Shown here in pieces: positions 1 to 10,632 of a stretch of DNA of 26,102 nt. The position numbers were made by a program, and so were the translations under genes. The stretch lies in assembly GCA_003427395.1 (NCBI GenBank), contig BFEA01000306.1, forward strand, positions 1,295,363 through 1,321,464. The letters are read 5' to 3'. The stretch is from Chara braunii (Eukaryota; Streptophyta; Charophyceae; Charales; Characeae). A model generated the notes under the pieces. That model saw nothing but the letters and a program-made list of their open reading frames with translations. It ran no database searches and was not told the DNA's origin. How positions within the stretch are numbered: position 1 is the first letter of the stretch; each line of letters opens with the position of its first letter.

Positions 1-630
1 GAGAAAACACACCCCCATCTCCTCGATGTCGTCTCTGATGATGGAAGCTCGCATGCTTGCGGCGGATACCACGTGGCAGCTGATCGAAGGATGAGAAAGA
101 GGCACCGTGCATGGAACTAATACTCCGTTCCGGTCACGAACGTGAACGGTGCGGTTGAAGAAGTTCACCGGGTGATCCTTGCTTCGCAGCCATGACATGC
201 CCAAGATCATGTCGAATTTGGTGTCCAGAATGTCAAAGGACACCGCCTCACTTGCGTGAGGGGCAAAGTACACTGGGACGGCGTCAATGCACCGGTCGAT
301 GGACTTGTGCGTATGACCGTCTGCCAGGGTGACTTGCGTAGGCTGGGACTTCCTCCGCAGTATCTTGTCAGGTTTGCTTTTCAGCCCCCTTTTGAGAACC
401 GTTCGTTCTACAGAAGAGACCTGATCAAGACAGCAAAGTCCATTGTCTTGCGGTATGAAGCGGCTCAGAAGGGTAACCTTCGCCGTCACCACGCCTGCAC
501 CCTTAGCTCGGAGGTCCTCGCTCTCGGGGAGGGTAAGCCTGCAATGACTTGCTGATTTCTGCTGTCGAGATTGACTGCGAGGCTGTACACTAACCGGTAG
601 GTTAGATTCGTAATTTTGTTTGGCTGAGGG
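1..630 (-). CDS. Ty3/gypsy retropepsin-region fragment, partial
   Basis: An uninterrupted minus-strand frame of about 210 codons runs from a TAG at 633-631 to the left edge. It reads like the aspartic-protease part of a Ty3/gypsy polyprotein: a VTLADGHTHKS stretch, then SFDILDTKFDMILGMSWLRS (the conserved ILGMxWL flap/helix block of retropepsins), then DHPVNFFNRTVHVRDRNG, which normally follows it. RT and integrase would lie further left, outside the window. I cannot find the D-T/S-G catalytic triad where it should be, before the GLKSKPDK stretch, so this copy may be inactive or rearranged at its N-terminus. No ATG begins the frame, as expected inside a polyprotein. The family call is from motif recognition; the rest is inference. 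Confidence 0.75.
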
Positions 631-1080
631 CTAACTAAGAGACCTGCCTGTAAGGAAATTCATGAGGGACAGATCTGCAAATCCGGGAGAATACAGGCCC
701 GATACTAACCGAATTCCTACAACTACCCTAACTGCCTATAGCACGTCCGGGCTACCCCTAGGACAGACAGGCCCTAAGCGGCCTATACTGCTAGACGGTC
801 CTATAGCCTATAGCCGGGTCCGGTAGAGGCCGAGAGGCCGAAACAGCAACGGTACAGGTCGGTCAGTCAGTCCGGTCTAGGTCTAGAGAGTCTATAGATA
901 GGTTAGGCCCACCGACTCAGGACTTTTTGGCTTTTCATTTTCGCAGGACAGCGTTCATGGCCAACCAAGTTTTGCAGCGCTGAGAGTCTACAGCGGCACC
1001 TTAGACTTCAACTACGTGAGGCAGTCATAGCCCGCCTCGAAGAAACGACCATAGCTGGGGCCAGTCTCAGCGCATCTACC

Positions 1081-1400
1081 CTCTGGGGCTTTCTGCGCCA
1101 GACAGGGCTATTTAAAGGCTCTTCGTGGGGTACATGTGGGCGCAGCTCGACAGCCATAGCTGCCTTCATCATCGTTAGAGTGGCTCATCGGCATCGAGGA
1201 CTACACTGCGATTCGTGATCTTTATCTTGGTGGATGGCGCTGGCCTCTGGGAGGTTGTTTCAGTGTAGCGCTGGACTATGAGAGTGGGGTTGTGTGTGGA
1301 GTGTGAGTGCTGAGGTGGCGAGACACTGGGTTAAACTCTGTAACGATAATTGGGGTTAATTGAGTTGAGTTGGCTCATCATCAGTGTTATATTCCAATTG
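1081..1400 (+). repeat. Weak LTR-like segment (third relative)
   Basis: This stretch has a TATTTAAA box at 1109-1116, the 15-mer GACAGCCATAGCTGC at 1149-1163 (also at 6050-6064 and, with one change, near 24537) and TAATTGAGTTGAG at 1358-1370 (also at 24983-24995). The order of TATA-like box, GCCATAGCTGC word and TAATTGAGTTGAG matches the LTR-like segment at 23923-24995. It may be a diverged solo LTR; its limits cannot be set by eye. Confidence 0.3.
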
Positions 1401-3429
1401 TGATCTTCGCAGTGTCATCTTGTGATTGGTTGTTGGGAGTTTGTCAGAGAGAGAAAAATACAGTGTGTATTATCCCCATCTGCTGCATGTTGCTATTCCG
1501 CTGCTTATCTCTGGTCTGTGTACAGTTTGGACTTTGTCTCTCCTCCTCTTTGTTTTGTGCATGTATGGGCATGTGTGGGATACTTTGTGTGTGAGTGGCG
1601 AAAAAATTGCCATACAACCAAGTTCATAACAGAAAAGTAAGAATTTTTTTGGCATGGCGCAGTAAAGCACACTTTTCGACCATTGAGGCCGAGGTTGCTA
1701 GGCGATTATGTGCAGTGATACGACATGTACGAAATCAGGTAAAAGTTAGTAGAAATTAAAAATTTTCGGCCACAAGGGTTAGGAAAGAACAAGAAAAGGT
1801 CGCGCAAGATGCGACGACCACAATCTAAAACCATTAAAGGATCAGGCGGTAAGACAAAAATAAATTAGAACGAGTCTGGGGGCATCGGAACGACCGGTAT
1901 AGGGAAGTCGACAGGTCACACCGCCGTAAAATCTAAAGACGACTAAAAATCTAATATAACCCCGGCCATGCGTCCGAGGCAACCAAAGAGAAACACACTG
2001 CCTATCATAATAGGTGACAGCAGCCGGTATATTTGGCCTTACTCGGATGTCATAAGTAAGGTTGGGACTACCATTCAGCTTTCCTATATGTAAAGAGGAG
2101 GTCTCATCTCGAGTGGCAACTTCCCAAGCAACCGGTGTCTTCATCCCTTTGCAGTAGGAGACACTGTTACAAACTCTGATATCGGTCGCGCAAGGCCTGG
2201 CCTCAGGCTACTTAAACAGGTATCCGCCTACCTAACGATACTGAGCCTCTAAAAATGCCAACTGTTGTCTTCTTTTGCGCGGCCTTGAGTACCCGGCACG
2301 TCTACCCCTCCGTAATGTGATGTCAGTCTACCTGCTACTTGCGTATTTTTTCGCCGTTCTTAAGAGTCGCAGACCTCTTTTCTCGCCACTTGAGTGTTTT
2401 CCACGCTACAACCCTCAATGCCACGATCATAGGTAAGTACTGACCCTTCGAGCCTTCCAATCAATCAAGTGCGCTTGCAGGTCACACACATACTCAAGCC
2501 GACAAGCATTCAGGCAGGCGTGCAGACCGGCAAGCGTGAGCACACTCAGATTTAGAAAACGGCTCAGGCCACTAGGTGGACCGAGCCCCACAACTATATA
2601 TATAACTAAGTGGCTCCTCTTCTAACTAAAGCAGAAGCTAGCTCAGTAGGTTTCAGGGCAGATTGTTAAGTATGAGAAATAAGGATCAAATCAGCCCTGA
2701 ACCGAGAGCTAGCTCCTTTTATGTCATAAGGGAGCGGTGCCTTTACCCCGACTCTGGGCGACAGGAGCTTGAATCTGCGACCTCTGGTTTAAAAATTCGT
2801 TGCAGTTAGTTCAAGAATTTGGGCGCGCACCTGTGTAGGAAGTTAGTTGTAGTTAGATTCGTCCTTTCTTTCATAAGCCCGTGTATGACAACTGTCACAA
2901 CAGAATAGCTGACAGTTAGATTATTTTCTTTTATTATTTTTGATTTTATTCACAGGTTAGATCCACTTATTATTTTTATTCTTATTTTATTTCGTAGTTA
3001 TCTTAGATAAGTTTTACTTGATGAATCTGTCGTGGAATCATCGACAGGTTCATCGAAAGGGAAAGGAGCTTATAACACTACGACCCGTCAACTCGCGTTT
3101 CGATCTCGAAGTCGAGCAGGTCACTCGATGGAATTCGAGACCAACCGGTTGCATGGGTAGCAGGGAGGACTACCGCACGGAGAATGGTGGCTCACAACCT
3201 CGGAACCTACGCAGGGGGAAAGCCTCGAGGAAAGTCGAGGAGGAGGCGACCTTATGGGCGTGGGATGTGTGTGAGGGTGAGTGAGCGGACGCGAGATGAG
3301 AGGGACCGGACGCGAGATGAGAGGGAGCGGACGCAGGGAGGAACCGCTCGCAAGCAGACACAAGCACTAAAGAGAGGGGTGCAGACGCAAGGAGAGAGAA
3401 AGGTGCATGCTAGCAGACGAAGGGGGATC

Positions 3430-3565
3430 GCACGGAGGGAAGAAGGTGGTCGCATGAAAGAGGGAGGCGCACGAAGAAGAAGAAGAAGAAGAAGGAAGTA
3501 GGGGGAAAAGAAGGCGGAAGAAGAAGATGAAGAAGAAGCGGGAGAAGAGGAGGAGAAAGAGAAAA
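3430..3565 (+). repeat. Purine-rich (GAA)n-like tract
   Basis: Almost pure A/G over about 130 bases, with a perfect GAA run around 3474-3494. The translations (Arg/Lys/Glu-rich on +, Ser/Pro/Leu/Phe-rich on -) are compositional artefacts, not genes. Confidence 0.85.
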
Positions 3566-3925
3566 GAGGAGGGTCCGACTTACCTGGCCTTTGCACAACT
3601 CGCTTTTGCGAGTGCCATGCCCCACGGATTGGTGATCCCGACCCGATATCCGTTGCTTACCGTATGAGAGAGTGGGTCAGTTATTCGCCCAACTTGGTGG
3701 AGTAGGCGTTTGCGCTTATCGTGTCCCCGGTGTGCTCGGCTTCGTGACAGAATCGTGTTGCAGAGCGAAAAAAGAGAGACATGTACGTTCCCTATCTCGC
3801 GGCCTGATCTTTGGTACTTTCGTTGATTGGATGATTTAAAACGATGTATCTATCGCCAGGGCAGGAAAATATACTTACTCTAACCCCGCGGTTCGCCACA
3901 CGCGACCTCCAATGATAGGATGAGC

Positions 3926-4185
3926 AAAAAAAAAAAAAAAAAAAAAAATGATTCTACGACTAGAATATGGAGATATACACTACGTTTTATTATGTGCGTA
4001 TATGTGAGTGTGCGTGTGTGTGTGTGTGCGTGTGTGCCGCGCAACGAACTTTTTGTCATTCCCTTCGACGGGATGAGTAACATCGAATGAATCTAGCTAT
4101 AACGGGGAAGTGTACACTACGACTCCGTGTGTAAGTGTATGTGTGTAAGAGAGAGAGAGGGAGAGAGAAAGAGAGAAAGAGTATG
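3926..4185. repeat. Cluster of simple repeats: poly(A), (TG)n, (GA)n
   Basis: A 23-base poly(A) run is at 3926-3948, an alternating TG/TGCG tract around 4005-4036, and a GA tract around 4147-4180. No flanking sign makes the poly(A) a convincing retroposon tail. Confidence 0.8.
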
Positions 4186-5390
4186 TAAGTCACCAATCGC
4201 GTGAATGGAGGCATGTTACTTTCGTCGATAGTATGAGTAAAATCGAATAAATATACCCACCATTGCGACCAGATACATTTGAAATTGGCAAAGGGTGTGT
4301 AGGTGGAGTTTTCTGTTATGAGTCGCTGAAGGGGTAGGAGAAAAATCGAAGTGAAGGAAAAAGGGTGAGGAGCTAAACGAACGAAGGATACGACGATGGG
4401 AAGAGGATGTCTGTGGTCATTTCTCCTCATTTCCGATTGGTCCCCTTCGTTGACACACAATCGTCATTTTTTTCCGTCGTCGCAGGCAGTCTTCTTGGTC
4501 ATCAAGTAGTGGTCATCTTCTTTCTTATCCGCGAATGTTCCTCACATTTATCGAGGTCGTTCCCGACACTCATCGTGGTTACCATCACCAACTGTTATCG
4601 CCACCTTCGTAGTTGATGGAGTCGTGATCATCCTCATAGCTTGGGCAGTACATGTTGTCTTGGAACGATCGAGCTTGGCTTCACTACTGGCGTGTCACCT
4701 GATAAGCTTGAATAACGCATTTGCACGTGCGGGCGCACACATGTGTTTGCGTGTGTGTGTGTAAGTGAAAGTGAGAGAGTGGGAGTCGAGAAAAGGAGGG
4801 AACTGCGAATAGGTTCGTGTTTAGTTTAGTTGAATCTGGTCGTGTAAACGACCAAATACATCAGCAAGACATAAAAGATAAACGGGCGAGTAGGAAACGC
4901 GAACAACTATGGTTGAGCTGCCCTACGCTAAGCAGGGCGGGGCGCATGGTGGTCCTTGAGTGCATGTGGCGTCTGTGTGGGAGATCAAGGTTGATGAGCG
5001 ATGCGTGAGACTTACCTGGTGCTTGAGGCGAACGGCATTCGTCGAGATCCGCTCATACTGAGGGAGGGGTGTTGATGACGTCATCAGCGGCATTGTCGAT
5101 AGGCTAGATAGGATTTGTCATTCGTAATCTGGGCGTTGAGCGCAAGATAAGAGTTCGACATTGTTTCATTGTGATGATAACGAGACTCATCCAGCATTGT
5201 CACTTGTGAACATATGCTGTATTTTTATGTGGTGGAACTCGTGATACAATTCTGCTTTTGGTTCGAGGTCACGACTCTCTGGTTCCATGTGTATGATGCT
5301 GCTTGGTTTTCTGGAAATTGGTATTGCTCATTTTCCTTACATTGTTATTTGACTTGATTTTATTTTATTTTATTATTATTTGGCATTATG

Positions 5391-5400
5391 ATTATTATTA

Positions 5401-5438
<38 letters not shown>
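5391..5438. repeat. (ATT)n microsatellite beside an LTR-like segment
   Basis: Near-perfect ATT/TTA trinucleotide repeat ending three bases before the GTAAAAGGACC start of the adjoining LTR-like segment. The abrupt junction suggests that segment inserted into, or beside, the microsatellite. Confidence 0.9.
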
Positions 5439-5440
5439 CA

Positions 5441-6330
5441 GTAAAAGGACCTTTACGATTCAGACCCCAAATTCGGGTCTGAAGGTCATGAGCCCTGGTC
5501 AAGGGTAGCAAAGTTCATCAGATTCAAAAAAGTCACAGTTGGGCACTTTAGTAGTCCGGTCTAACAGGCACCCAACAGTCACATCTTAGGGGCAAGAATC
5601 ACGTCTCATAAAGAAAAGTCGTATTGAAAAGTCACATCCCACGAGCAAAATAGTAGTACTACAGGCAAGAGTCATGTCCCAGGGGTAGGAGTCATTGTCC
5701 ACAGTCAAAAGTCACATTCACAAGTGAAAAGTCATGACTCAAAGACCCAAGCAACAGCAGGTCAATAAAAATTCAAGAAGGTTGTAGGCCTCGACTATCT
5801 GAAGCAGATAGGCTGTGGGGATGTGGTGCAGGGACTCAGTCAGACCCGAGAAGCAGAGGCTGGCACGAGTTGGAGTGCAATACAAGGCTACAAAGGGGCT
5901 GCCCAGATTTCCATTCGGGCAGATTGCTCATTCGCCAATAGCGTGGAGGTGTTGGTGCACTTGTGCGCTAAGGTGAGGACCAGAGCGCTGAAGCCAGAGT
6001 GTTGCGCTAAGTGACTGAGAGAGAGGAAAAAGACGTCTGGCGGGGAGAAGACAGCCATAGCTGCGCCAGTGCAGAAGTATTAGTACTAGCAGTTAGCAGT
6101 AGGCTTCATAGAGATTAGTGGAGTAGACAGTGGGTATATCCGGAGAAGATCCTTCAGTAAGGATCGTAAGTGTGCATGCATGTAGGGAGAGAAAACACAG
6201 CGAGGGCATGACTTGAGAGAAGACCAGCGAAGAGAAAGGCATTTTAAGAGAAAATAAAGAGAGAGGAGGATACTTGTCTGCTAGTTGGTACTGGCAACTG
6301 GTTATCAGTTGTTTGCGTTATTCAGCGTTG
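5441..6330 (+). repeat. LTR-like segment, probably a diverged solo LTR
   Basis: This segment is collinear with 23923-24995, which lies directly after a Ty3/gypsy chromodomain. Shared blocks in the same order are: a start with GTAAAAGG(A/G)CCTTTACGA followed by TCAGACCC; repeated AAAGTCAC(A/G)T words; a TATA-like ACAAAGG (about 5889) followed by the GGGCA-TTGCTCA region and GTGCACTTGTGCGC; the GCCATAGCTGCGCCAGTG block at 6053-6070; and GTGTGCATGCATG near 6171-6183. No coding region adjoins on either side, so a solo LTR is likely. The right end (about 6330) is uncertain, and I could not identify TG...CA ends or a target-site duplication. Confidence 0.55.
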
Positions 6331-6599
6331 GTGACTGAAACTCTTATTGCTCTTGTAAATACTCGTTGAAATTTTTAAGCTACGCTACCTAGTCCAAATC
6401 TCTCTGGATTTCAGTGTGAACTTCGTGTGATCCCAAACATAAGCGTGTTGTGAATATGTGCGCTCACTGGTATTGAGCTGAGAGGATCATTGTAGAAGAG
6501 ATGCGGAGATGGGCATGCCGGAGAAGATGAGGGATAGGCATGTGGACGGAGGAAACAACGGGATGGGGTTAGCAAAGGAGTGCACTCCAGAGGGAAGCG

Positions 6600-7440
6600 A
6601 AGAGCAGGAAGAGAGACTAACAAACAGCCGGACGAAGAGACAACCAGACACAGAACAAACAAACAGAAAGGCAGGCACAGACAAACATACGTAACAAACA
6701 AAGACAGACGAACAGGAATAAATAGACATGAAAACAGACTGAAACAAACAAATATGAAATACACAAACAGACAAACGGATACAAATATTTTATCAAACAG
6801 ACACAAGCAATCAGAAAAACCAACACAGACATTCAGACAAACAGAAACAGACAAATAACAACAAATAGGCGCATCTGGATCTTAAAGAGGAGGGATAGTA
6901 AGCAACAGAAGGTGAAGCGACAGACAGAGAGGAACAGATACAGACTCGGACAAATAGATGCAGACAAACAGAGACAGACATAAACAGATGCTGACCGATA
7001 AACAAATGGACGGACACAAACAGCCAGACAAACAATCAAACAAGACGAATAGACACGGACAGAAACATACAGATACAAAACAAACATATAGTCAGACAGA
7101 CATCCAGCGATAGATAAACAAATAGAAACAGATTTAACAGGTGATAACAGACAGACAAATACAGACAGACGGACAATGACAAATCGACATACAAAAGAGA
7201 AGACAAACACAGGAAAGAGAGAGAAAAGAAGGGAGGAAGAAGAGACAAATGCAGACAAACGTAGGCGGATAAAAAGACAGTCGGACGCCGACACACAAAC
7301 AAACAGTCGGGCAGAGACGAACAAATGAGCAGATGGACACTGTCAGGCAACCAAACAGATACAGTTGGTTAATCAAACAGACACAAACAGTCAGACAGAC
7401 TGGTACAAACAGACAGGCGCCCGCACAGAGAGAGAAAGAG
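6600..7440. repeat. Long degenerate ACAG/ACAA tetranucleotide tract
   Basis: About 840 bases consist almost only of ACAG, ACAA, CAGA and ATAC words on the plus strand, merging at 7420-7445 into a GA tract. The long minus-strand frames here (rich in Cys, Leu, Phe, Ser, Val) arise because this repeat has few stops on that strand. I call no gene. Confidence 0.85.
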
Positions 7441-7641
7441 AGAAAGGTGAAGGTGGTAAAAGAAAGGGTACGTACCTGATCTTGGCGGTGGTCGGTAAGG
7501 GTCATCATCATGATATACTCCGGTTCTACTCCTGATGTCAACTGAATGCGTTGTCAACTCGTAGACTGCTAGTAATCTGTGTGATCTTTATCTAGACACT
7601 AAGTAGGAAGGAGGATTCGACATACATATGTTGGTGACGGC

Positions 7642-7657
7642 GGGAGCATATGCTCCC
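7642..7657. repeat. 16-bp perfect palindrome GGGAGCATATGCTCCC
   Basis: A perfect inverted repeat without spacer. Its CTCCC edge and the following CAATCTGATGAAGTGTT resemble words in the hairpin array further right (CAATTTGATGAAATGTT at about 8551), so it may be an outlying unit of that array. Confidence 0.7.
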
Positions 7658-7808
7658 ATTGACAATCTGATGAAGTGTTCTCATTCTCCGTTGGTGTAGC
7701 AGCGGTGCATTACTGCTTTCCGGACAATGTTCGATTTTTTGGGTTTCAATGTGACTTAGCAATCTGGGATCAGTCATTTCTCCTTTGCACACTCACCTTC
7801 TGATACTA

Positions 7809-7893
7809 CCAGTAGTAATACTGGTATTATTATTTTTATAATTATTATAATTATTATAATTATTATAATTATTATTATTTTATTATTGTTATT
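7809..7893. repeat. Short hairpin followed by AT-rich (ATT)n tract
   Basis: CCAGTA (7809-7814) and TACTGG (7819-7824) flank a four-base loop. From about 7825 the sequence is an interrupted ATT/ATAATT repeat. Confidence 0.7.
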
Positions 7894-8439
7894 GGTTGAT
7901 GTTTCACTATTGAAACATCATGAGATAAGCAGGGGTCAGAAAGGAAGAGAGTGCGAGCATTGAAGAGGAGAGAGACATTATCACTGTGTGATGGTGCCTA
8001 GCTCCTCCATCCTCCGCGATTCTTGTCTTTGATTGATCCTCTCAGACGTCTCTCTCTTCGACTATAAGTGTCTAATAATAATTTTCACCGAGATAATTCT
8101 TGTTTGTTAACTTTAAGATCCAGAGAGTTAAATGCAAAGACTAGACATGATCGATAAACAGGGCGATTGCGGGAGCTCTGCCGAAGTTCAGGAGGAACTC
8201 TGGAGGCAGGGAACATAAGGTACGCATGACTCGCTCCTTTCCCTTATCCCTTACTAGTTACAACTCTCTATCAGACTGCATGAATGAATGTGTGTTATAC
8301 ATCTTCTTGCTTTCTTCAAGAGTAAAACTTTCAGAAAGGGTGGATGAATATATGCATGAAGTAAGAACCTTGTCTGAAGTAAATAAGGAACCTAGAAAAA
8401 CCGAGAAGGAACCTAGTCTGCTTGGGTTTGGGAGACAAA

Positions 8440-9190
8440 GCCGTGTAATGGAGGCTCCCGTGGAGTCGTCACGCAACTTGCATGGACTGACTAAGGTGAA
8501 TGATGAGATATTCCCATGCGAATTACCATGTCATTCACCCGACTAAGTAACAATTTGATGAAATGTTTGTTTGACTTCAACGTTGGTAATGGGAAGTTGT
8601 CGGGCGATTTCCTTGATAACTTACAGGCTAGATCTAAGAAGTGATCCGGTGCTCCCGTGGGGTACATGGTTTCGACAACTAACATAGGCAAAGGTAGTAG
8701 GAGGCTCTTGTGGGGCTTTCCTGTCACTGATCAGACCAGACTTGGAACGAAATAAAGTACTCGCCGCGTGAGGACACGAACTCCTAAGTCTAGGACGATC
8801 TGTCTGACTTGAAGATGGGGAAAGGGGGTTTCCCATGGGAACCAGCTTATCTCCAGCTGAATGGTCTGCTTAGTATTAAGAAAAGGGGTCAGGAAATAGT
8901 TCATACAAACTATTTTCTACCACTAACTAAATCATGCATAGCGAAAGTCAGTCGATAAGAGGGGTGAAGGCTCCCGTGGGGTCGGCATGCCTCTTGCTCA
9001 TTCACGATGCATAGGCAAGGGAGGTGAACGGTCAGAACAACTTTTTTTTTTTTTTTTTTTTTTTTTGAGACNGTCCGGACCGGTCCAGACACTGGTCCGG
9101 AAGACAGTCCGGAAGTGTCCGGTGTCCGGGTCCGGGGTTACCATGCTTCTTGCACTGAGATAAGTTCTTCTTTGTTCACCATGTGGACCT
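8440..9190. repeat. Hairpin array 1 (diverged CTCCCGTGGGG units)
   Basis: At least six units carry a CTCCCGTGG(G/A)G-like core or a complementary-arm hairpin: about 8451-8470; 8495-8539 (arms GGTGAATGA and TCATTCACC); 8652-8668 (GTGCTCC / GGGGTAC); 8703-8726 (AGGA / TCCT); 8829-8847 (GGTTTCCC / GGGAACC); and about 8967-8980. A further pair of arms, GGTGAAC (9023-9029) and GTTCACC (about 9175-9181), is separated by a poly(T)-ended insertion. Arms differ between units but pair within each unit. No protein is recognised here; the frame at 8226-8546 overlaps the array and has no known features. Confidence 0.55.
9042..9150 (-). mobile_element. Short retroposon-like insertion, poly(A) on minus strand
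   Basis: Read on the minus strand, it begins around CATGGTAACC, continues with several CCGGAC/CCGGACAC words, and ends in GTCTC followed by 25 A (T run at 9042-9066). The sequence at 25861-25990 has the same order (CATGGTAAACC, CCGGAC words, A-rich run) on the plus strand. The insertion separates complementary arms of an array hairpin. An N at 9072 shows assembly uncertainty. No promoter boxes are recognised, so SINE status is inference. Confidence 0.4.
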
Positions 9191-9408
9191 CCCACCCTGT
9201 GGAAGACTAAGACGATCTTAGCTCCTACTTCATTAAATACAGATACTTCTTACCCAGACTGAGATTCAGGTTGGGTAAGACCACTGTTAGACACTTTCCT
9301 CCATATATTGTCACATATCCATCAACTAAAAGAGCACGCTTTGTGCTGCTGCACGATTGAGAAAGGCAGTGGGCCAAGGGGAGCACAGAGAGGAAGTGGA
9401 AGAGGTGG

Positions 9409-9942
9409 GTGACGGCCACCCACCCCAACATCCCAACACACACATGCCTGGACTGTGAATATATCCCCATACATGGACTGTACAAATTCCCAAACTTTCT
9501 TATGTTGTCGCCTCTAAAAGCTCAGGTAACTTTTATTGAAGCTTATGATGAGGGCAAAACAAAATTCACCATTGCGGTTGGAGCTCCAAGACACAACGCC
9601 GTCTATTCTTTTTTATCACACGTAGGGACTTCACCACTGCGGTTGGAGCTCCAAGGCACAAAGCGGTCTCATTCCCCTAGATCACAAAGTAGGGAGTATC
9701 GGAACATGTCTTACATTTCGCCTCTCAAGCTGGGGAGAAAGGAAAAACTCCTACGAAACGCACTTGCCGATCTCAGTCGCTCTGAGCAATGTCTCAGTGC
9801 ATATTCACATGAGGACTTCCGCAACATCCCAGAAAGTCCTAGAGTGAGTATGCCTGCGGACAGATTCAACAACTGTGGTAGAGAGAACTCTCATCTATCC
9901 CTCCTAAACTGGAATACAGAACTCCTTGACAACAGTAACTGA
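9409..9942 (+). CDS. Unrecognised open frame, 177 codons, doubtful gene
   Basis: This is the longest plus-strand frame between the hairpin arrays. It starts at an ATG and ends with TGA. I recognise no family: the product would be hydrophilic, rich in Ser, Asn and Arg, with no signal peptide, membrane segment or catalytic motif. The frame contains a 65-bp tandem duplication (9565-9694), so the repeated TFIAVGAP / TSPLRLEL region is read in two different frames, which argues against selection on protein. The stretch ACTCC...CTGAAATCCGAC at its 3' end is repeated about 130 bases downstream. It may be repeat-derived and untranslated, or an exon of an unrecognised gene. Confidence 0.15.
   Translation: MTATHPNIPTHTCLDCEYIPIHGLYKFPNFLMLSPLKAQVTFIEAYDEGKTKFTIAVGAPRHNAVYSFLSHVGTSPLRLELQGTKRSHSPRSQSREYRNMSYISPLKLGRKEKLLRNALADLSRSEQCLSAYSHEDFRNIPESPRVSMPADRFNNCGRENSHLSLLNWNTELLDNSN
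9565..9694 (+). repeat. 65-bp imperfect tandem duplication, two units
   Basis: Units begin at TTCACC, 9565 and 9630, both continuing GCGGTTGGAGCTCCAAG and ending near GTAGGGA. The second unit has diverged in its middle part. Confidence 0.8.
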
Positions 9943-10440
9943 AATCCGACCCCACGCCTTACACCCTCGCCTTCAATCAAAGAAAGTCCTGATCTCATCA
10001 TGTTCATTCTCACAAATTGTCTTCTCTCTCTTGCTCTGCTGGATTTCTGAACTCCTCAACAACCACCCCTGAAATCCGACGCCATTCCCTCATTCTCAGC
10101 TGGTCCTCAAGGCACAAAACTAAATGCAAGTACATTAATCTTCAGTGAAGTGCTGCTCCCTTTCCGCTGCAATTATCTTCCGCAAAGAGAGTAGAATCAC
10201 TGAAGACATGCACAGCTTCAACATCCACTTCTTCCTAGTAGCTAACAAGATTTCCAGTAGAAGATTGAGGATGCTACCGAGAAACAGACACAGGGATTCA
10301 TCACTGAACTACCATTACAACAGTATGGATGAACAGAAAACTGCACTTCACCTCTCTACTCACCAAAACCTCTCCCATTATAGCCTTTGTGGATGTTGTA
10401 AACTGTCACTGCAACAACCCGTTTTCCACCCAGATGAGCA

Positions 10441-10551
10441 GATCGGAAATTGAAACAGCTTTACCTCTGTAGCAAACAACATGATGCATGCTGAGATTAG
10501 CCGATCCAATATCGAAACAGCGTTATCTCTATAGCAGACAAAATGATGCAT
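10441..10551 (+). repeat. 62-bp imperfect tandem duplication, two units
   Basis: Units start at GATCGGAAATTGAAACAG (10441) and GATCCAATATCGAAACAG (10503), and both end in ATGATGCATG. The (CA)n microsatellite follows immediately. Confidence 0.8.
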
Positions 10552-10555
10552 GTCA

Positions 10556-10556
<1 letters not shown>

Positions 10557-10609
<53 letters not shown>
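10557..10609. repeat. Compound (CA)n(GA)n microsatellite
   Basis: About 18 CA units followed by about 8 GA units, ending directly at an adapter sequence. Confidence 0.95.
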
Positions 10610-10632
10610 CTGTCTCTTATACACATCTAGAT
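10610..10632. other. Nextera/Tn5 mosaic-end adapter left in the assembly
   Basis: CTGTCTCTTATACACATCT (10610-10628) is exactly the 19-base Tn5 mosaic end used in Nextera libraries. It is followed by AGAT, the first bases of the second mosaic end in the circularised mate-pair junction adapter. This is library DNA, not genome. The bases to its left (microsatellite) and right (T run, then GAGACGATG) may not be adjacent in the organism. Confidence 0.95.

Larger units (their letters stand above)
631..5390. other. Non-coding stretch with no recognised gene
   Basis: No reading frame here shows recognisable protein features; the longest ones are low-complexity shadows of purine/pyrimidine tracts. 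700-900 is rich in short CTATAG, GGTCC and TAGGCC words. 2930-3000 is T-rich. The simple repeats and the LTR-like part are listed separately. Confidence 0.5.

Noticed and set aside
1842-2144. A 100-codon minus-strand frame
   Set aside because: No recognisable features, no similarity to neighbours, and length near random expectation.
3121-3625. Ser/Pro/Arg-rich frames on both strands
   Set aside because: Shadows of the GAA-rich tract.
6411-7557. Long minus-strand frames rich in Cys/Leu/Phe/Ser
   Set aside because: They are translations of the ACAG/ACAA tract. Periodic composition in all three frames, no domain.
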